DNA from: Nitrosomonas supralitoralis
GTDB lineage: Bacteria > Pseudomonadota > Gammaproteobacteria > Burkholderiales > Nitrosomonadaceae
Reading direction: 5' to 3'
Assembly (NCBI RefSeq): GCF_003011925.2
Contig: NZ_PXXU01000032.1
Coordinates: 1-39,477 of the forward strand
DNA length: 39,477 bases
Shown here one piece after another: positions 26,101 to 33,603 of this stretch. The position numbers and the translations under genes were made by a program. The first letter of the stretch is position 1, and each line of letters starts with the position of its first letter. Below the pieces are notes generated by a model. That model ran no database searches, had not been told where the DNA came from, and worked only from the letters and a program-made list of their open reading frames with translations.

Positions 26101-26865
26101 CTCAAACGAGCACTAACCTGGAATAAAAATGGTGTATTAAACGGTGCACGGCATATCACCATTGGTGGTCATTATGTTTATATCATTGCTGATGCAGGTT
26201 TGGTAATTCTCAATTTGGATGACCCTCTAAAACCGAGGCTTGAAAGTATCGTCGCACTCAATGATGGTCGAGCATCTGCGCTTCAATTTCGCTATCTCTT
26301 TGTCACAGACAGTGAAGGTTTAAAAGTTATCGAAATTACCGATAAAGCCCATCCGTATTTGCTGACAGACAATCAGATACCCTTAAAACAAGCGGGGCGA
26401 ATCTATCTTGCTCGAACCTATGCTTATATTGCAGGAGGCCAAGAGGGACTGGTAATTGTCGACATAGAAAAAGCGGAGCAAATTAAACTCTACCAGTCAT
26501 ACAATGCAGATGGACAATTACGCGATGTTCGCGATGTGATCGTCGCGACCACCAATGCCAGCCTTTTTGCATATGTCGCCGACGGCGCGGGTGGGCTCAA
26601 AATTCTTCAGCTTACCTCACCAGAGAGTCAGCCCAAGTTTTATGGGTTTAGTCCTGAACCAAAACCGGAACTGATTGCCCACTTTGAGACTAAGTCGCCA
26701 GCGTTGTCATTATCCAAGGGTCTTGATCGTGATCGCGGAGTTGATGAAACAGGGCATCAGATCTCGGTATTTGGTCGGCTCGGTTCTCGCCCGCTCAACC
26801 TTGAAGAAATGCAACGCCTTTATTTAGACAAAAATCAGCAGCCCTGGTTTGTAAAACAGGAGTAA
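23137..26865 (+). CDS. Large decaheme cytochrome c with C-terminal LVIVD beta-propeller
   Basis: A 1242-residue exported protein; the signal peptide (LLTLVFTCLLLIGTASLAVA) spans about residues 9-28. Ten CXXCH motifs lie between residues 59 and 784: CLSCH, CIDCH, CGACH, CASCH, CIVCH, CVDCH, CVDCH, CYTCH, CGGCH and CEDCH. Long heme-free spans separate several of them, so this is more than a wire. From about residue 865, five or so repeats of the type GLVILNLDDPLKP, GLKVIEITDKAHP, GLVIVDIEKAEQ and GLKILQLTSPES form an LVIVD-type beta-propeller. Such propellers usually bind partners or surface ligands. It starts 2 bases after the porin stop. A terminal reductase/oxidase or cell-surface cytochrome is likely; substrate and final location are not shown by sequence. 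Confidence 0.85.
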   Translation: MTVQKFYRLLTLVFTCLLLIGTASLAVAKIDGIDEKYPRFPAAPNTQTPKQVIEKSEGCLSCHKQMDSKTMHNNPAVKLGCIDCHGGDASVFLSENLPLDNPEYAAQRNRAHVLPRFPEKWNFPSSANPERSYTLLNREDPNYIRFVNPSDYRVSEESCGACHLAIVEATKRSMMSTGVMLWGGASYNNGILPFKNYIVGEAYTFDGQAAIIEGPLLSDPEGAKLKHGVLPKLMPLPTWETVKPGDIFRVFERGGRTANNLFPEIGLPSLGGNFQQLIEPGNPDIRQSNRGPGTGGRIAVPILNIHKTRLNDPFTWFMGTNDQPGDYRNSGCASCHVVYANDRNPLHSGPYAKFGHLGKSQTIDPTINKEISGHPLTHQFTRAIPTSQCIVCHMHQPNMFMNTFMGYTMWDYESDAPFMWPKAQKYPSSEEIRAINDRNPEGAAPRGKWGDLDFLNQVSEMNPKLKDTQFADYHGHGWNFRAVFKRDRKGNLLDKDGHIVGDNDPDKFNNAVHMTSIHMEKGMHCVDCHFAQDNHGNGHIYGEVASAIEIDCVDCHGTITDYPTLRTSGPAAPPTGNDLSLLRNPDGRKRFEWRNNKLIQRSLLNPEMEWTVSLVKDSVDKTSEHYNEKSARAKLMSRNTQTQQWGSDVPKDQLAHNQDNVECYTCHTSWTTSCGGCHLPSEANWKTEGHHYEGAVARVFATYNPQVARDEMFMLGRHGKVKGARIAPVRSSSALVVSSTNANREKIYTQQPPISSSGFSSQAFNPHFPHTTRKTETKTCEDCHLSTKNDNNAIMAQLLLQGTNFINFVGHHAWIGTENGIVAAQVTEWDEPQAVIGSYLHKYAYPDWYKRHQNNQHKLQTGYRHEGNRSTCVQVRGEYLFSAQGSNGMQVFDIASIGNKGVSQPIVTGPFSPLGHNTRIDSENATCVALPTNQPIHPDRNQGELMREENQEQPFHPIYNYALITDSQEGLILTDVNTLSDGELRNNFLKRALTWNKNGVLNGARHITIGGHYVYIIADAGLVILNLDDPLKPRLESIVALNDGRASALQFRYLFVTDSEGLKVIEITDKAHPYLLTDNQIPLKQAGRIYLARTYAYIAGGQEGLVIVDIEKAEQIKLYQSYNADGQLRDVRDVIVATTNASLFAYVADGAGGLKILQLTSPESQPKFYGFSPEPKPELIAHFETKSPALSLSKGLDRDRGVDETGHQISVFGRLGSRPLNLEEMQRLYLDKNQQPWFVKQE

Positions 26866-26869
26866 TTTT

Positions 26870-28171
26870 ATGTTTCCAAATATTTACAGATTTGCCGGGG
26901 TGTTGAGCTGGCTTCTAGTCACTTCTGTTAGCAGTGCTCCGCTGCCTTATCAATCTTCGGAAAAACATCTGGGCGTGGCAACTTGTGCGTCTTCAGTCTG
27001 CCACGGATCCATCAAGGCCAATGAGAATTATAATGTCTCACTCAATGAATATGTAATCTGGTCTCATAGTGACAGACATTCTAAAGCATATGAGACGCTA
27101 CTCAGCAAGGATTCCAAGGCGATCGCAACAAAGCTCGGGTTACGTAATGCACATACAGCCAAGATTTGTCTGGATTGTCATGCGGACAATATCCCCAAAG
27201 AGAAACGGGGTGAGGGATTTCAATTAACTGATGGGGTCGGCTGCGAAGCTTGCCATGGTGGATCGGAAAATTGGATTGATACCCATACAAACAAAAACAC
27301 TAGCCATCAAGAAAATGTTAAACGAGGAATGTATCCTACAGCTAATATTGTTGATCGTGCAGCACTATGTTTATCCTGCCACTATGGTAACGATGACAAG
27401 TTTGCAACTCACCAGATTATGGGTGCAGGACACCCTCGGTTGAGCTTTGAACTGGACACATTTCAGGCATTACAACCACCCCATTTCCAGACTGATGAGA
27501 ATTACAGGAAACGTAAACCCATAGCCTCACACACCAAGACCTGGGCATTCGGTCAAATCGCTGCAGCGCAATCGCAATTACATATGTTGCAGGGACCTTT
27601 GATCAGTCAGCCTACGGTTTTTCCGGAGCTCGCTCTTTTTGATTGTCATTCTTGTCACAATAATTCCATGCATAAATTAGACTGGCATCGTCGGATGAAT
27701 TCGGCCCGTATCAAACCCGGCAACGTGCCGATCGCAGATGGGCACCTCCGTATGGCTATCGTTATCGCTCATCAGGTGGATAGAAAGATTGCCAGAAAAC
27801 TTATAGAATTGTCTGAGGCGTTGCAGATAGCCAGTGGCGAGAGCCGTTCCCGGATTGTGGCGATAAGCCATCAGCTACTGAGCATTGTTGAAAAGCTGAG
27901 TCATGACTTAGCTGGCATAGAGCTTGGTGACTCAGAAAAAGAAAAGATACTTTTCGACCTAATTAATATGGGTATTGAAGGAGCATTTCGTGACTATATC
28001 GGTGCCGAGCAAGCTGTTATGGCGATTGAATTGATCATCATCGATATGAACAAAAACGAACAATCTCGGCGTCAGATTGACGATTTGTACAAACAAGTCG
28101 AAAACGATGAAGCCTACCAGCCTACCCGATTTGTGGATACACTCCAAAAGCTGAAAGCGACATTAAATTAA
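26870..28171 (+). CDS. Exported pentaheme cytochrome c (c554-like family)
   Basis: A 433-residue protein with a signal peptide (MFPNIYRFAGVLSWLLVTSV). Heme motifs are CASSVCH (CX4CH, residues 39-45), CLDCH, CEACH, CLSCH and CHSCH. The first has four residues between cysteines instead of two and may need tolerant cytochrome maturation. The pattern HLGVATCASSVCHGS, then WSHSDRHSKAY and LGLRNAH, is shared with a widespread cytochrome c554/multiheme c family that carries small-molecule or electron-transfer activities. The C-terminal ~170 residues are heme-free and helical. A CAGGAG site precedes the ATG. It is the last gene of the operon and may be the periplasmic or surface partner of the decaheme-propeller protein. 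Confidence 0.85.
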   Translation: MFPNIYRFAGVLSWLLVTSVSSAPLPYQSSEKHLGVATCASSVCHGSIKANENYNVSLNEYVIWSHSDRHSKAYETLLSKDSKAIATKLGLRNAHTAKICLDCHADNIPKEKRGEGFQLTDGVGCEACHGGSENWIDTHTNKNTSHQENVKRGMYPTANIVDRAALCLSCHYGNDDKFATHQIMGAGHPRLSFELDTFQALQPPHFQTDENYRKRKPIASHTKTWAFGQIAAAQSQLHMLQGPLISQPTVFPELALFDCHSCHNNSMHKLDWHRRMNSARIKPGNVPIADGHLRMAIVIAHQVDRKIARKLIELSEALQIASGESRSRIVAISHQLLSIVEKLSHDLAGIELGDSEKEKILFDLINMGIEGAFRDYIGAEQAVMAIELIIIDMNKNEQSRRQIDDLYKQVENDEAYQPTRFVDTLQKLKATLN

Positions 28172-28173
28172 AC

Positions 28174-28190
28174 GGCTCTGTTGCAAAAAT
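28174..28190. mobile_element. Solo IS6-type terminal inverted repeat
   Basis: GGCTCTGTTGCAAA, followed by AAT, begins two bases after the stop codon of the pentaheme gene. From memory this equals the terminal repeat of IS6100 and is close to that of IS26 (GGCACTGTTGCAAA). No IS6 transposase or second end is present nearby, so it is a leftover end marking an old rearrangement. Confidence 0.55.
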
Positions 28191-28352
28191 AGCGTTAACC
28201 TGAGTAGTGTTAGATCTCACAAAGGTACACAATGCGTCATTGACATTAAAATTTATATCCAGATGCGAGACGGAGAATTTCGTGTGTATTTAATACGAAC
28301 TTACTTGAAATCAAAGTTTGATTATCGTACGCACATCGAACCTGTATATTAA

Positions 28353-29372
28353 TCAAATCAGCCCCCCTAGCGGCGGTTCGTCCATCAGCGGGATTTGCTC
28401 GCGCAATTCCAGAACGCGCTCTTGCCAATAACGCTGAGTATTAAACCATGGAAAGGCTTGCTTGAAGGCTGAATCATCCCATCGTCGTGCCAGCCAGGCC
28501 GAATAATGGATTAGGCGCAAAGTGCGTAATGCCTCGACTAGAAGCAACTCGCGTGAATCAAAATCGTAAAAGTCTTCATACCCCGCCAGCACGTCATTTA
28601 ACTGCCGCGCCATGTCAGTGCGTTCGCCTGACAACAACATCCACAAGTCCTGCACCGCAGGCCCCATGCGACTATCGTCAAAATCCACGAAGTGCGGACC
28701 GCTATCCGTCCACAGCACATTGCCTGCATAGCAATCTCCATGCAGACGTAGCGTTTTAACATTGCTACCGGCACGTTCAAAACACTGACGAACTCCAGCC
28801 AGGGCCTGTTCTGCTACGCTGCGATAGGCGGCATCGAGATCAGCCGGGATAAAGCTATTTGTCAGTAAAAAATCAAGCGGTTCTGCACCGAAGCTCTCTA
28901 TGTTCAGTGTAGGCCGATACTTAAACGGCTTGAGTGCACCCACGGCATGAATGCGACCAAGAAAACGTCCCATCCATTCCAAGGTGTTCCGATCTTCAAA
29001 CTCAGGTGCACGTCCGCCGTGCTTAGGAAAAATGGCAAAGCGGAATCCATTGAAGGTATGTAATGTGTTTCCATCTATCAATAATGCGGGCACTACAGGA
29101 ATTTCTCGCTCTGCCAATTCCTGCACGAAAGCGTGCTCTTCAAGTATTGCCTTATTCGTCCAGCGCTCCGGTCGATAAAATTTAGTCACCAGCGGCAGAC
29201 TGTCTTCTATGCCAACCTGATAAACGCGATTTTCATAGCTGTTCAGTGCTAACAGACGACCATCACAGTGATAGCCCAGACTGTCCAGCGCGTTCATGAC
29301 GCAATCAGGGGTAAGTAAAGAGAAAGTTGGCGTTGTCAATGTTTGAGCCGTTTGAACATTAAGTGATTTCAC
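28353..29372 (-). CDS. srkA: Stress response kinase A (SrkA/YihE/RdoA-like)
   Basis: A 339-residue protein kinase of the aminoglycoside-phosphotransferase/choline-kinase fold. SrkA in E. coli limits stress-induced death. Visible motifs are the N-terminal LNSYENRVYQVG nucleotide loop, VTKFYRPERW with the conserved Lys, EEHAFVQELAE, and the catalytic HGDCYAGNVLW. The metal-binding HFVDFDDSRMGPAVQDLW completes the active site. Length matches the family (about 330). It stands alone between the cytochrome operon and a divergent PEBP gene. Substrate protein(s) unknown. Confidence 0.93.
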   Translation of the reverse strand: MKSLNVQTAQTLTTPTFSLLTPDCVMNALDSLGYHCDGRLLALNSYENRVYQVGIEDSLPLVTKFYRPERWTNKAILEEHAFVQELAEREIPVVPALLIDGNTLHTFNGFRFAIFPKHGGRAPEFEDRNTLEWMGRFLGRIHAVGALKPFKYRPTLNIESFGAEPLDFLLTNSFIPADLDAAYRSVAEQALAGVRQCFERAGSNVKTLRLHGDCYAGNVLWTDSGPHFVDFDDSRMGPAVQDLWMLLSGERTDMARQLNDVLAGYEDFYDFDSRELLLVEALRTLRLIHYSAWLARRWDDSAFKQAFPWFNTQRYWQERVLELREQIPLMDEPPLGGLI

Positions 29373-29648
29373 TGCTCATCACATAGCTTTTTTCAAGTAA
29401 TAGAATTGGCTCAATCTTGAGTGATTCATGTTAACAATGCTGTCGAGTACAAGCTTGGTTATGATATTCATTAACGTTTCTTTTCAATTGATGTCTTAAA
29501 TAAAAGGATACACGCATAAATAACTTGATGGGAGTTATTGCTGAAAAAAGGACCGTCAATAAATAATAATAGTGGAAAGTTTTCGAAATTTTTTCTATGA
29601 TAAAAGAAGGCGGTAACGTTCGATCATTCTGAAGAAGAGGATAAAATC

Positions 29649-30143
29649 ATGGCTGCGTTGATTCTGGCCGTTCTGACACTCACATCGACATCTTTTTCTC
29701 ATAATGGCATGATTCCAAATCGTTACACATGTGATGGAAAAGATATTTCACCGGCGCTTAACTGGTCAGACATCCCTGAAGGCGCCAAAAGTCTGGTGTT
29801 CATCATTGATGATCCGGATGCGCCTGATCCGGCCGCACCTAAAATGACTTGGGTACACTGGGTACTTTATAACATTCCTCCCAATGCTAACGGTTTGGTC
29901 GAAGGAATTTCAGAAAAGAATCTCCCTCCTGGCACTTTGCAGGGAATGAATGACTGGAAGCGGACAGGCTACGGTGGCCCATGCCCGCCAATCGGCAATC
30001 ACCGTTATTTTCATAAACTTTACGCATTGGACACTGTACTGCCCGATTTACAACATCCTTCCAAGGCGGCACTTGAACAAGCCATGCAAAACCATATCAT
30101 CGGTAAGGGTGAATTAATTGGCCGCTATCAACGTCCTTTCTGA
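29649..30143 (+). CDS. YbhB/YbcL family Raf kinase inhibitor-like protein (PEBP)
   Basis: A 164-residue phosphatidylethanolamine-binding-like protein. It has the family blocks GMIPNRYTCDGKDISPALNW, FIIDDPDAPDP, MTWVHWVLYNIP, GYGGPCPP and GNHRYFHKLYALD, which form the anion-binding pocket. Bacterial members are small soluble proteins of uncertain role. There is no signal peptide beyond a mildly hydrophobic start. AGAGG upstream of the ATG is a suitable ribosome-binding site. Confidence 0.93.
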   Translation: MAALILAVLTLTSTSFSHNGMIPNRYTCDGKDISPALNWSDIPEGAKSLVFIIDDPDAPDPAAPKMTWVHWVLYNIPPNANGLVEGISEKNLPPGTLQGMNDWKRTGYGGPCPPIGNHRYFHKLYALDTVLPDLQHPSKAALEQAMQNHIIGKGELIGRYQRPF

Positions 30144-30284
30144 TTTGAGTATCCAGCTATTTATGTATCGAAATCAATTAATAAGCAACAATAACAAAAT
30201 ATTATTACATAATTACATTAACTTGCTTATGATAACCCTGTCCTCACTGGCAGTTTATTACAAGCTTCTCAGATAAATTCCTCA

Positions 30285-30608
30285 TTACATTTTAGTTGGG
30301 AAACATTGATAAACATCGAAGCTACGTCTTCCATCATTAATTTCAGAAGTGGGTACGATCGTATCGCCGCCCATCAAAGCTGCCTCGTTACGCGCCAGAT
30401 CCGCAAGTTCACTTGCAACTTTTGCTGCATCACGATTAAACATCACTGCACTTACAACTTTCGTATTAACTTTCCCAATTTTTTTGCAGGGTTCGACTGC
30501 TTTGGCTGATTGCACCAAGCGCACGCTTTCTCCTTTCTCGGTGACCTTAACCCATGTACAGGAAGAAAGTATTAAACCAAAACAAACAGCAATAGCGATT
30601 TTTTTCAT
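30285..30608 (-). CDS. DUF4156 lipoprotein
   Basis: A 107-residue predicted lipoprotein. The signal sequence MKKIAIAVCFGLILSSC ends in a lipobox, with Cys 17 as the lipidation site. The mature part has CKKIGKVNTKVV, LADLARNEAALMGGDTIVP and a terminal VYQCF, the core of DUF4156. Three cysteines remain in the predicted mature protein besides position 17 or are near it, allowing a disulfide. Function unknown; homologues are outer-membrane lipoproteins. It is a stand-alone gene. Confidence 0.85.
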   Translation of the reverse strand: MKKIAIAVCFGLILSSCTWVKVTEKGESVRLVQSAKAVEPCKKIGKVNTKVVSAVMFNRDAAKVASELADLARNEAALMGGDTIVPTSEINDGRRSFDVYQCFPTKM

Positions 30609-31101
30609 TATACAACCTCATTTATTGGCAAAAATTTATACAGCGTTTACTGGTTCAGATCCAGGGAAATCGTTTGTCGTGACCCTTTTTCCTAGAGCAT
30701 TCAGCTGGAATTATCGCGGCTTGTTTATGGAAAAACAATCCTCCTGAGAGTGTAGGTTTGACCGCCATGGCATATAGTTAAACCTATCTTTGTGAGCTTT
30801 AATGTGAATGCAAAATGAAAAGCTTAGCGCAGTTTGATTTTATCGGAAGCATGTCCATAATGAGGTAGCCTCGTTCATAGACATTGCCATCTGCTGATGT
30901 TTTTTATAGCAACAGTCAATCTAATCTGGATGAGCGAGAGAAAAATCAAGCCGCGAATATTAGCGATGCTACGAGAAATGCAATACGATAGACGAATCAA
31001 AATTTTCGAGCCAGATGAATAGTTAAATCGTCACTTGGCTCAGGCCGTCATTCGTTCAAATTGGTATGACGACATGCAATTAAAGACAATGAGTCTAAAG
31101 T
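30609..31101. other. Gene-free interval
   Basis: About 490 bases upstream of the DUF4156 gene and downstream of the transglutaminase-like gene. Only short open frames are present. No repeat, tRNA or recognisable remnant was found. A fragment near 30930 (MSEREKNQAANISDATR) is too short to assign. Confidence 0.5.
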
Positions 31102-32184
31102 CTAACATTGCTGGGTTGTGATTGTGTACTTGAAGGTGTCGGAATCCAGTTGATCAAGCACTTTCCCGCCAGTCATCCCGTTCGGATACATTAGATACGG
31201 GATCTTGATCCGAGAGTTCGGCAGAACAACGTCGTGAGCGGTGTTGTAAGCAAGCCAATTCATTTCCCAGGCGCCGAACAATCTCCTGCGGATCGCCACG
31301 ACTTTCGGATCGTTGATTTGCAAGTTGCCGGGCGGTTCCTCGAGTACAACCTTGCGCACGTCTGCGGGGTCTACCGGCACCCAACCGATGCCCTGTGCGA
31401 AAAATTCAGCGCGGCAGTGCTGTCCCTTGCTCGCATTGGTGCCGCCGAGCCCGAGGCTCTGGTAGCCCAGCTGCGAAGGCGCGACGCGCACGCCGTAAAT
31501 ATCGCGCGCCGCCACGCCGACCGACCGTGCCAGACCGACAAACAAAGCGTTGAGATCGCCACATTTGCCGCCGAGATAGCGCGTTTCCAGCATTGTCCTG
31601 ATGTCGCCCCAACCGCAACCTTTGACCTTGGGGTCGCGGAAAGTGTTGTCCACGATCCACTCGTAGATAGCATGTGCCTTTTCGAGGTCCGTCCTAGCAT
31701 GCCGGATGATAGCTTGCGCAGTCTCACGCACGATGCCGTCGGTCGGAATGAGCTCCGTCGACTCGGTGTAGAGCTTCATTTCAGCACGCGACAGACTGGG
31801 CATATTCAGATTGGGTCTGGACAAATCCACGATGCGATTGCGCGTCGCATAGCGGCTGGTCACCTCGAGCACAGGTACATTCTCGCCCACCTTCCATTCC
31901 ACATAGAGCATCTCCGCGCCGTATTTCGGTTCAGTAATGACCTTCATCTGTCCGTTCCCGGTCCATGTGTTGCCCAGCGGCCTGTGCCAGTCAGTCTTCG
32001 CCGTATATGGCAATGGAGTCCAGGCGCGTGAAACACCGGAAGGATTGGCAATTTCCAGCTTCTTGACCATCTCGTAAGTACACCAACCCTCATCCTGCGT
32101 ATCGGCGATCGCATTACGTAAGCCCGAAATCCCGGCAATGAATGGGGTCGCAAGAGCAGCCTGCAAAAAGTTGCGTCGTTTCAT
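31102..32184 (-). CDS. Tat-exported transglutaminase-like protein
   Basis: A 360-residue protein. The N-terminus MKRRNFLQAALATPFIAG carries a twin-arginine (RRNFLQ) export signal. The C-terminal half is a transglutaminase-like papain-fold domain: catalytic Cys in YLGGKCGDLNALFVGLARSV, His in GQHCRAEFFAQG, and Asp in WVPVDPADV. Such bacterial proteins are proteases or peptidoglycan/protein-processing enzymes; the substrate is not predictable. The coding DNA, especially about 31440-31640, is plainly GC-richer than both neighbours. This explains long open frames on the opposite strand and hints at acquisition by transfer. Confidence 0.88.
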   Translation of the reverse strand: MKRRNFLQAALATPFIAGISGLRNAIADTQDEGWCTYEMVKKLEIANPSGVSRAWTPLPYTAKTDWHRPLGNTWTGNGQMKVITEPKYGAEMLYVEWKVGENVPVLEVTSRYATRNRIVDLSRPNLNMPSLSRAEMKLYTESTELIPTDGIVRETAQAIIRHARTDLEKAHAIYEWIVDNTFRDPKVKGCGWGDIRTMLETRYLGGKCGDLNALFVGLARSVGVAARDIYGVRVAPSQLGYQSLGLGGTNASKGQHCRAEFFAQGIGWVPVDPADVRKVVLEEPPGNLQINDPKVVAIRRRLFGAWEMNWLAYNTAHDVVLPNSRIKIPYLMYPNGMTGGKVLDQLDSDTFKYTITTQQC

Positions 32185-32369
32185 GTGATCGTTCTCGGTT
32201 CAATGAATCCGTTTCGTTCGGAGTCGGGGTTCAAGAGCGTAGCGATTCCGGTCAACTTTGCCTGGATAAAGAACTACACTGCAAAAAAATAATTTTGATA
32301 AACAATTAAAAAATAAAAAGCGAATCCGATGAAATAATGTCTAGCCAATCGGCTAAACCATGCTTTTAC

Positions 32370-32395
32370 GGTGAAGCAAGCAGGGCCTCTTCACC
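32370..32395 (-). terminator. Possible transcript-end hairpin downstream of mnmH
   Basis: GGTGAAG and CTTCACC (32370-32376 and 32389-32395) form a 7-bp stem. A second small stem (TAGCC/GGCTA, 32342-32355) follows in the direction of mnmH transcription. There is no T-run, so intrinsic termination is not assured. Confidence 0.3.
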
Positions 32396-32406
32396 TTCAT
32401 TATAAT

Positions 32407-33603
32407 TTAAAAGGCTTGTTTTTGATATTTAAGGTAATCAATGACATCCTTTTTTGAACCCTTAAAACAGGGAATCACTTGACGGCGATCAAGAGAATTG
32501 AGGTATAACGGGTCATAATAATATTTTACAAGCTTTTCGATCCATACTTTGCTCGATCGAGTCTCGTTCATATTCAAAAAATCCAATTGTGCATTTTCCA
32601 AATCGCCCAGCACCTCCTGAAATCTCTTTCCTCCAAGTTTGTTGCTGATCATTTGCAACGCTTTTCTATATTTATCAAAGATCTGAATCGCTTGGCCGCG
32701 CAAAACTTCCTGTGACCCTGCAATCTCATCGACCGAGTATTGAGCTAATTGTTTTTGAGATTCCATTGTCCTTTGCTGCCACTGCTGCGCACGACCGATC
32801 GCAGTGTTAAGGATGTACTCCTCAAAAATATTTTCTACCCTGGCTTCAATGGGTTCATCCAGCCAAATGACCTCTGAAGATCTCATGCGTTTAAAGAAAC
32901 TTGCTGGCAAGCAAACCCTTCCTATAAGTCGACTTTCATCCTCAACCACAAACGGCCCATCAAATTTAGTCCGGTTTTGTAATTTAAGCAAGCTCACAGC
33001 CAACTGATTTTCAAAATCAATTTGTGTCGGCTGAGGAATAGAGAGTCCCCCAAAAGCAGACCCACGATGCCGGGCGATGGCTTCCAAATCAAGCGCAGGA
33101 TAAGTATCCCCTACTTCATAAATCAACCTGGTTTTCCCGCTTCCCGTAGGCCCTGAAATAACAAATAGATTCCCATCTTCACTGAATTGATCAATCGTAT
33201 CCATTAAAAATGAACGCGCCACTTTATAGCCGCCAGCAAGCAGAGGTCTTTCAATACCTGCTTCTTTTAGCCATTGTTGAGCGATCTGCGATCTCTTGCC
33301 TCCCCGAAAACAATAAAGTACGGTTCGTGGATTCTCTCGCACAAATCTCAACCACTGATCCAGACGACTTTGTCTCACCAAACCTGAAACAATTTGATAG
33401 CCCAGATGGATTGCGGCCTCCTGGCCTTGATTCTTGTAAGTGGTCCCAACAAGAGCGCGATCTTCATTATTAAGTATGGGAATGTTGACGGATCCAGGAA
33501 GAGAACCTTGCAGAAACTCCACCGGCGCCCGCACATCAATCAACGGCGTTTCCGTTATGAATAATTCCTTTATTTCATCGATTCTGATATTTTGATTACT
33601 CAA
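32407..33603 (-). CDS. mnmH: tRNA 2-selenouridine synthase MnmH (SelU)
   Basis: This enzyme replaces sulfur by selenium in 2-thiouridine at the wobble position of tRNA-Lys, Glu and Gln, using selenophosphate from SelD and a geranylated intermediate. An N-terminal rhodanese domain has PLIDVRAPVEFLQGSLPG and the catalytic Cys in TVLYCFRGGKRS (residue 98, close to Cys97 of E. coli). A P-loop GPTGSGKT lies near residue 150. I start at TTG 33603 (MSNQNIRIDE), which overlaps the selD stop by 8 bases and matches usual N-termini. The next in-frame ATG, at 33645, adds 14 unusual residues and reaches further into selD. Length 398 fits the family. Confidence 0.92.
   Translation of the reverse strand: MSNQNIRIDEIKELFITETPLIDVRAPVEFLQGSLPGSVNIPILNNEDRALVGTTYKNQGQEAAIHLGYQIVSGLVRQSRLDQWLRFVRENPRTVLYCFRGGKRSQIAQQWLKEAGIERPLLAGGYKVARSFLMDTIDQFSEDGNLFVISGPTGSGKTRLIYEVGDTYPALDLEAIARHRGSAFGGLSIPQPTQIDFENQLAVSLLKLQNRTKFDGPFVVEDESRLIGRVCLPASFFKRMRSSEVIWLDEPIEARVENIFEEYILNTAIGRAQQWQQRTMESQKQLAQYSVDEIAGSQEVLRGQAIQIFDKYRKALQMISNKLGGKRFQEVLGDLENAQLDFLNMNETRSSKVWIEKLVKYYYDPLYLNSLDRRQVIPCFKGSKKDVIDYLKYQKQAF

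Noticed and set aside
31234..32031. 265-codon open frame on the plus strand
   Set aside because: It lies entirely opposite the well-supported transglutaminase-like gene and has no recognisable domain; GC-rich DNA lacks stops on both strands.
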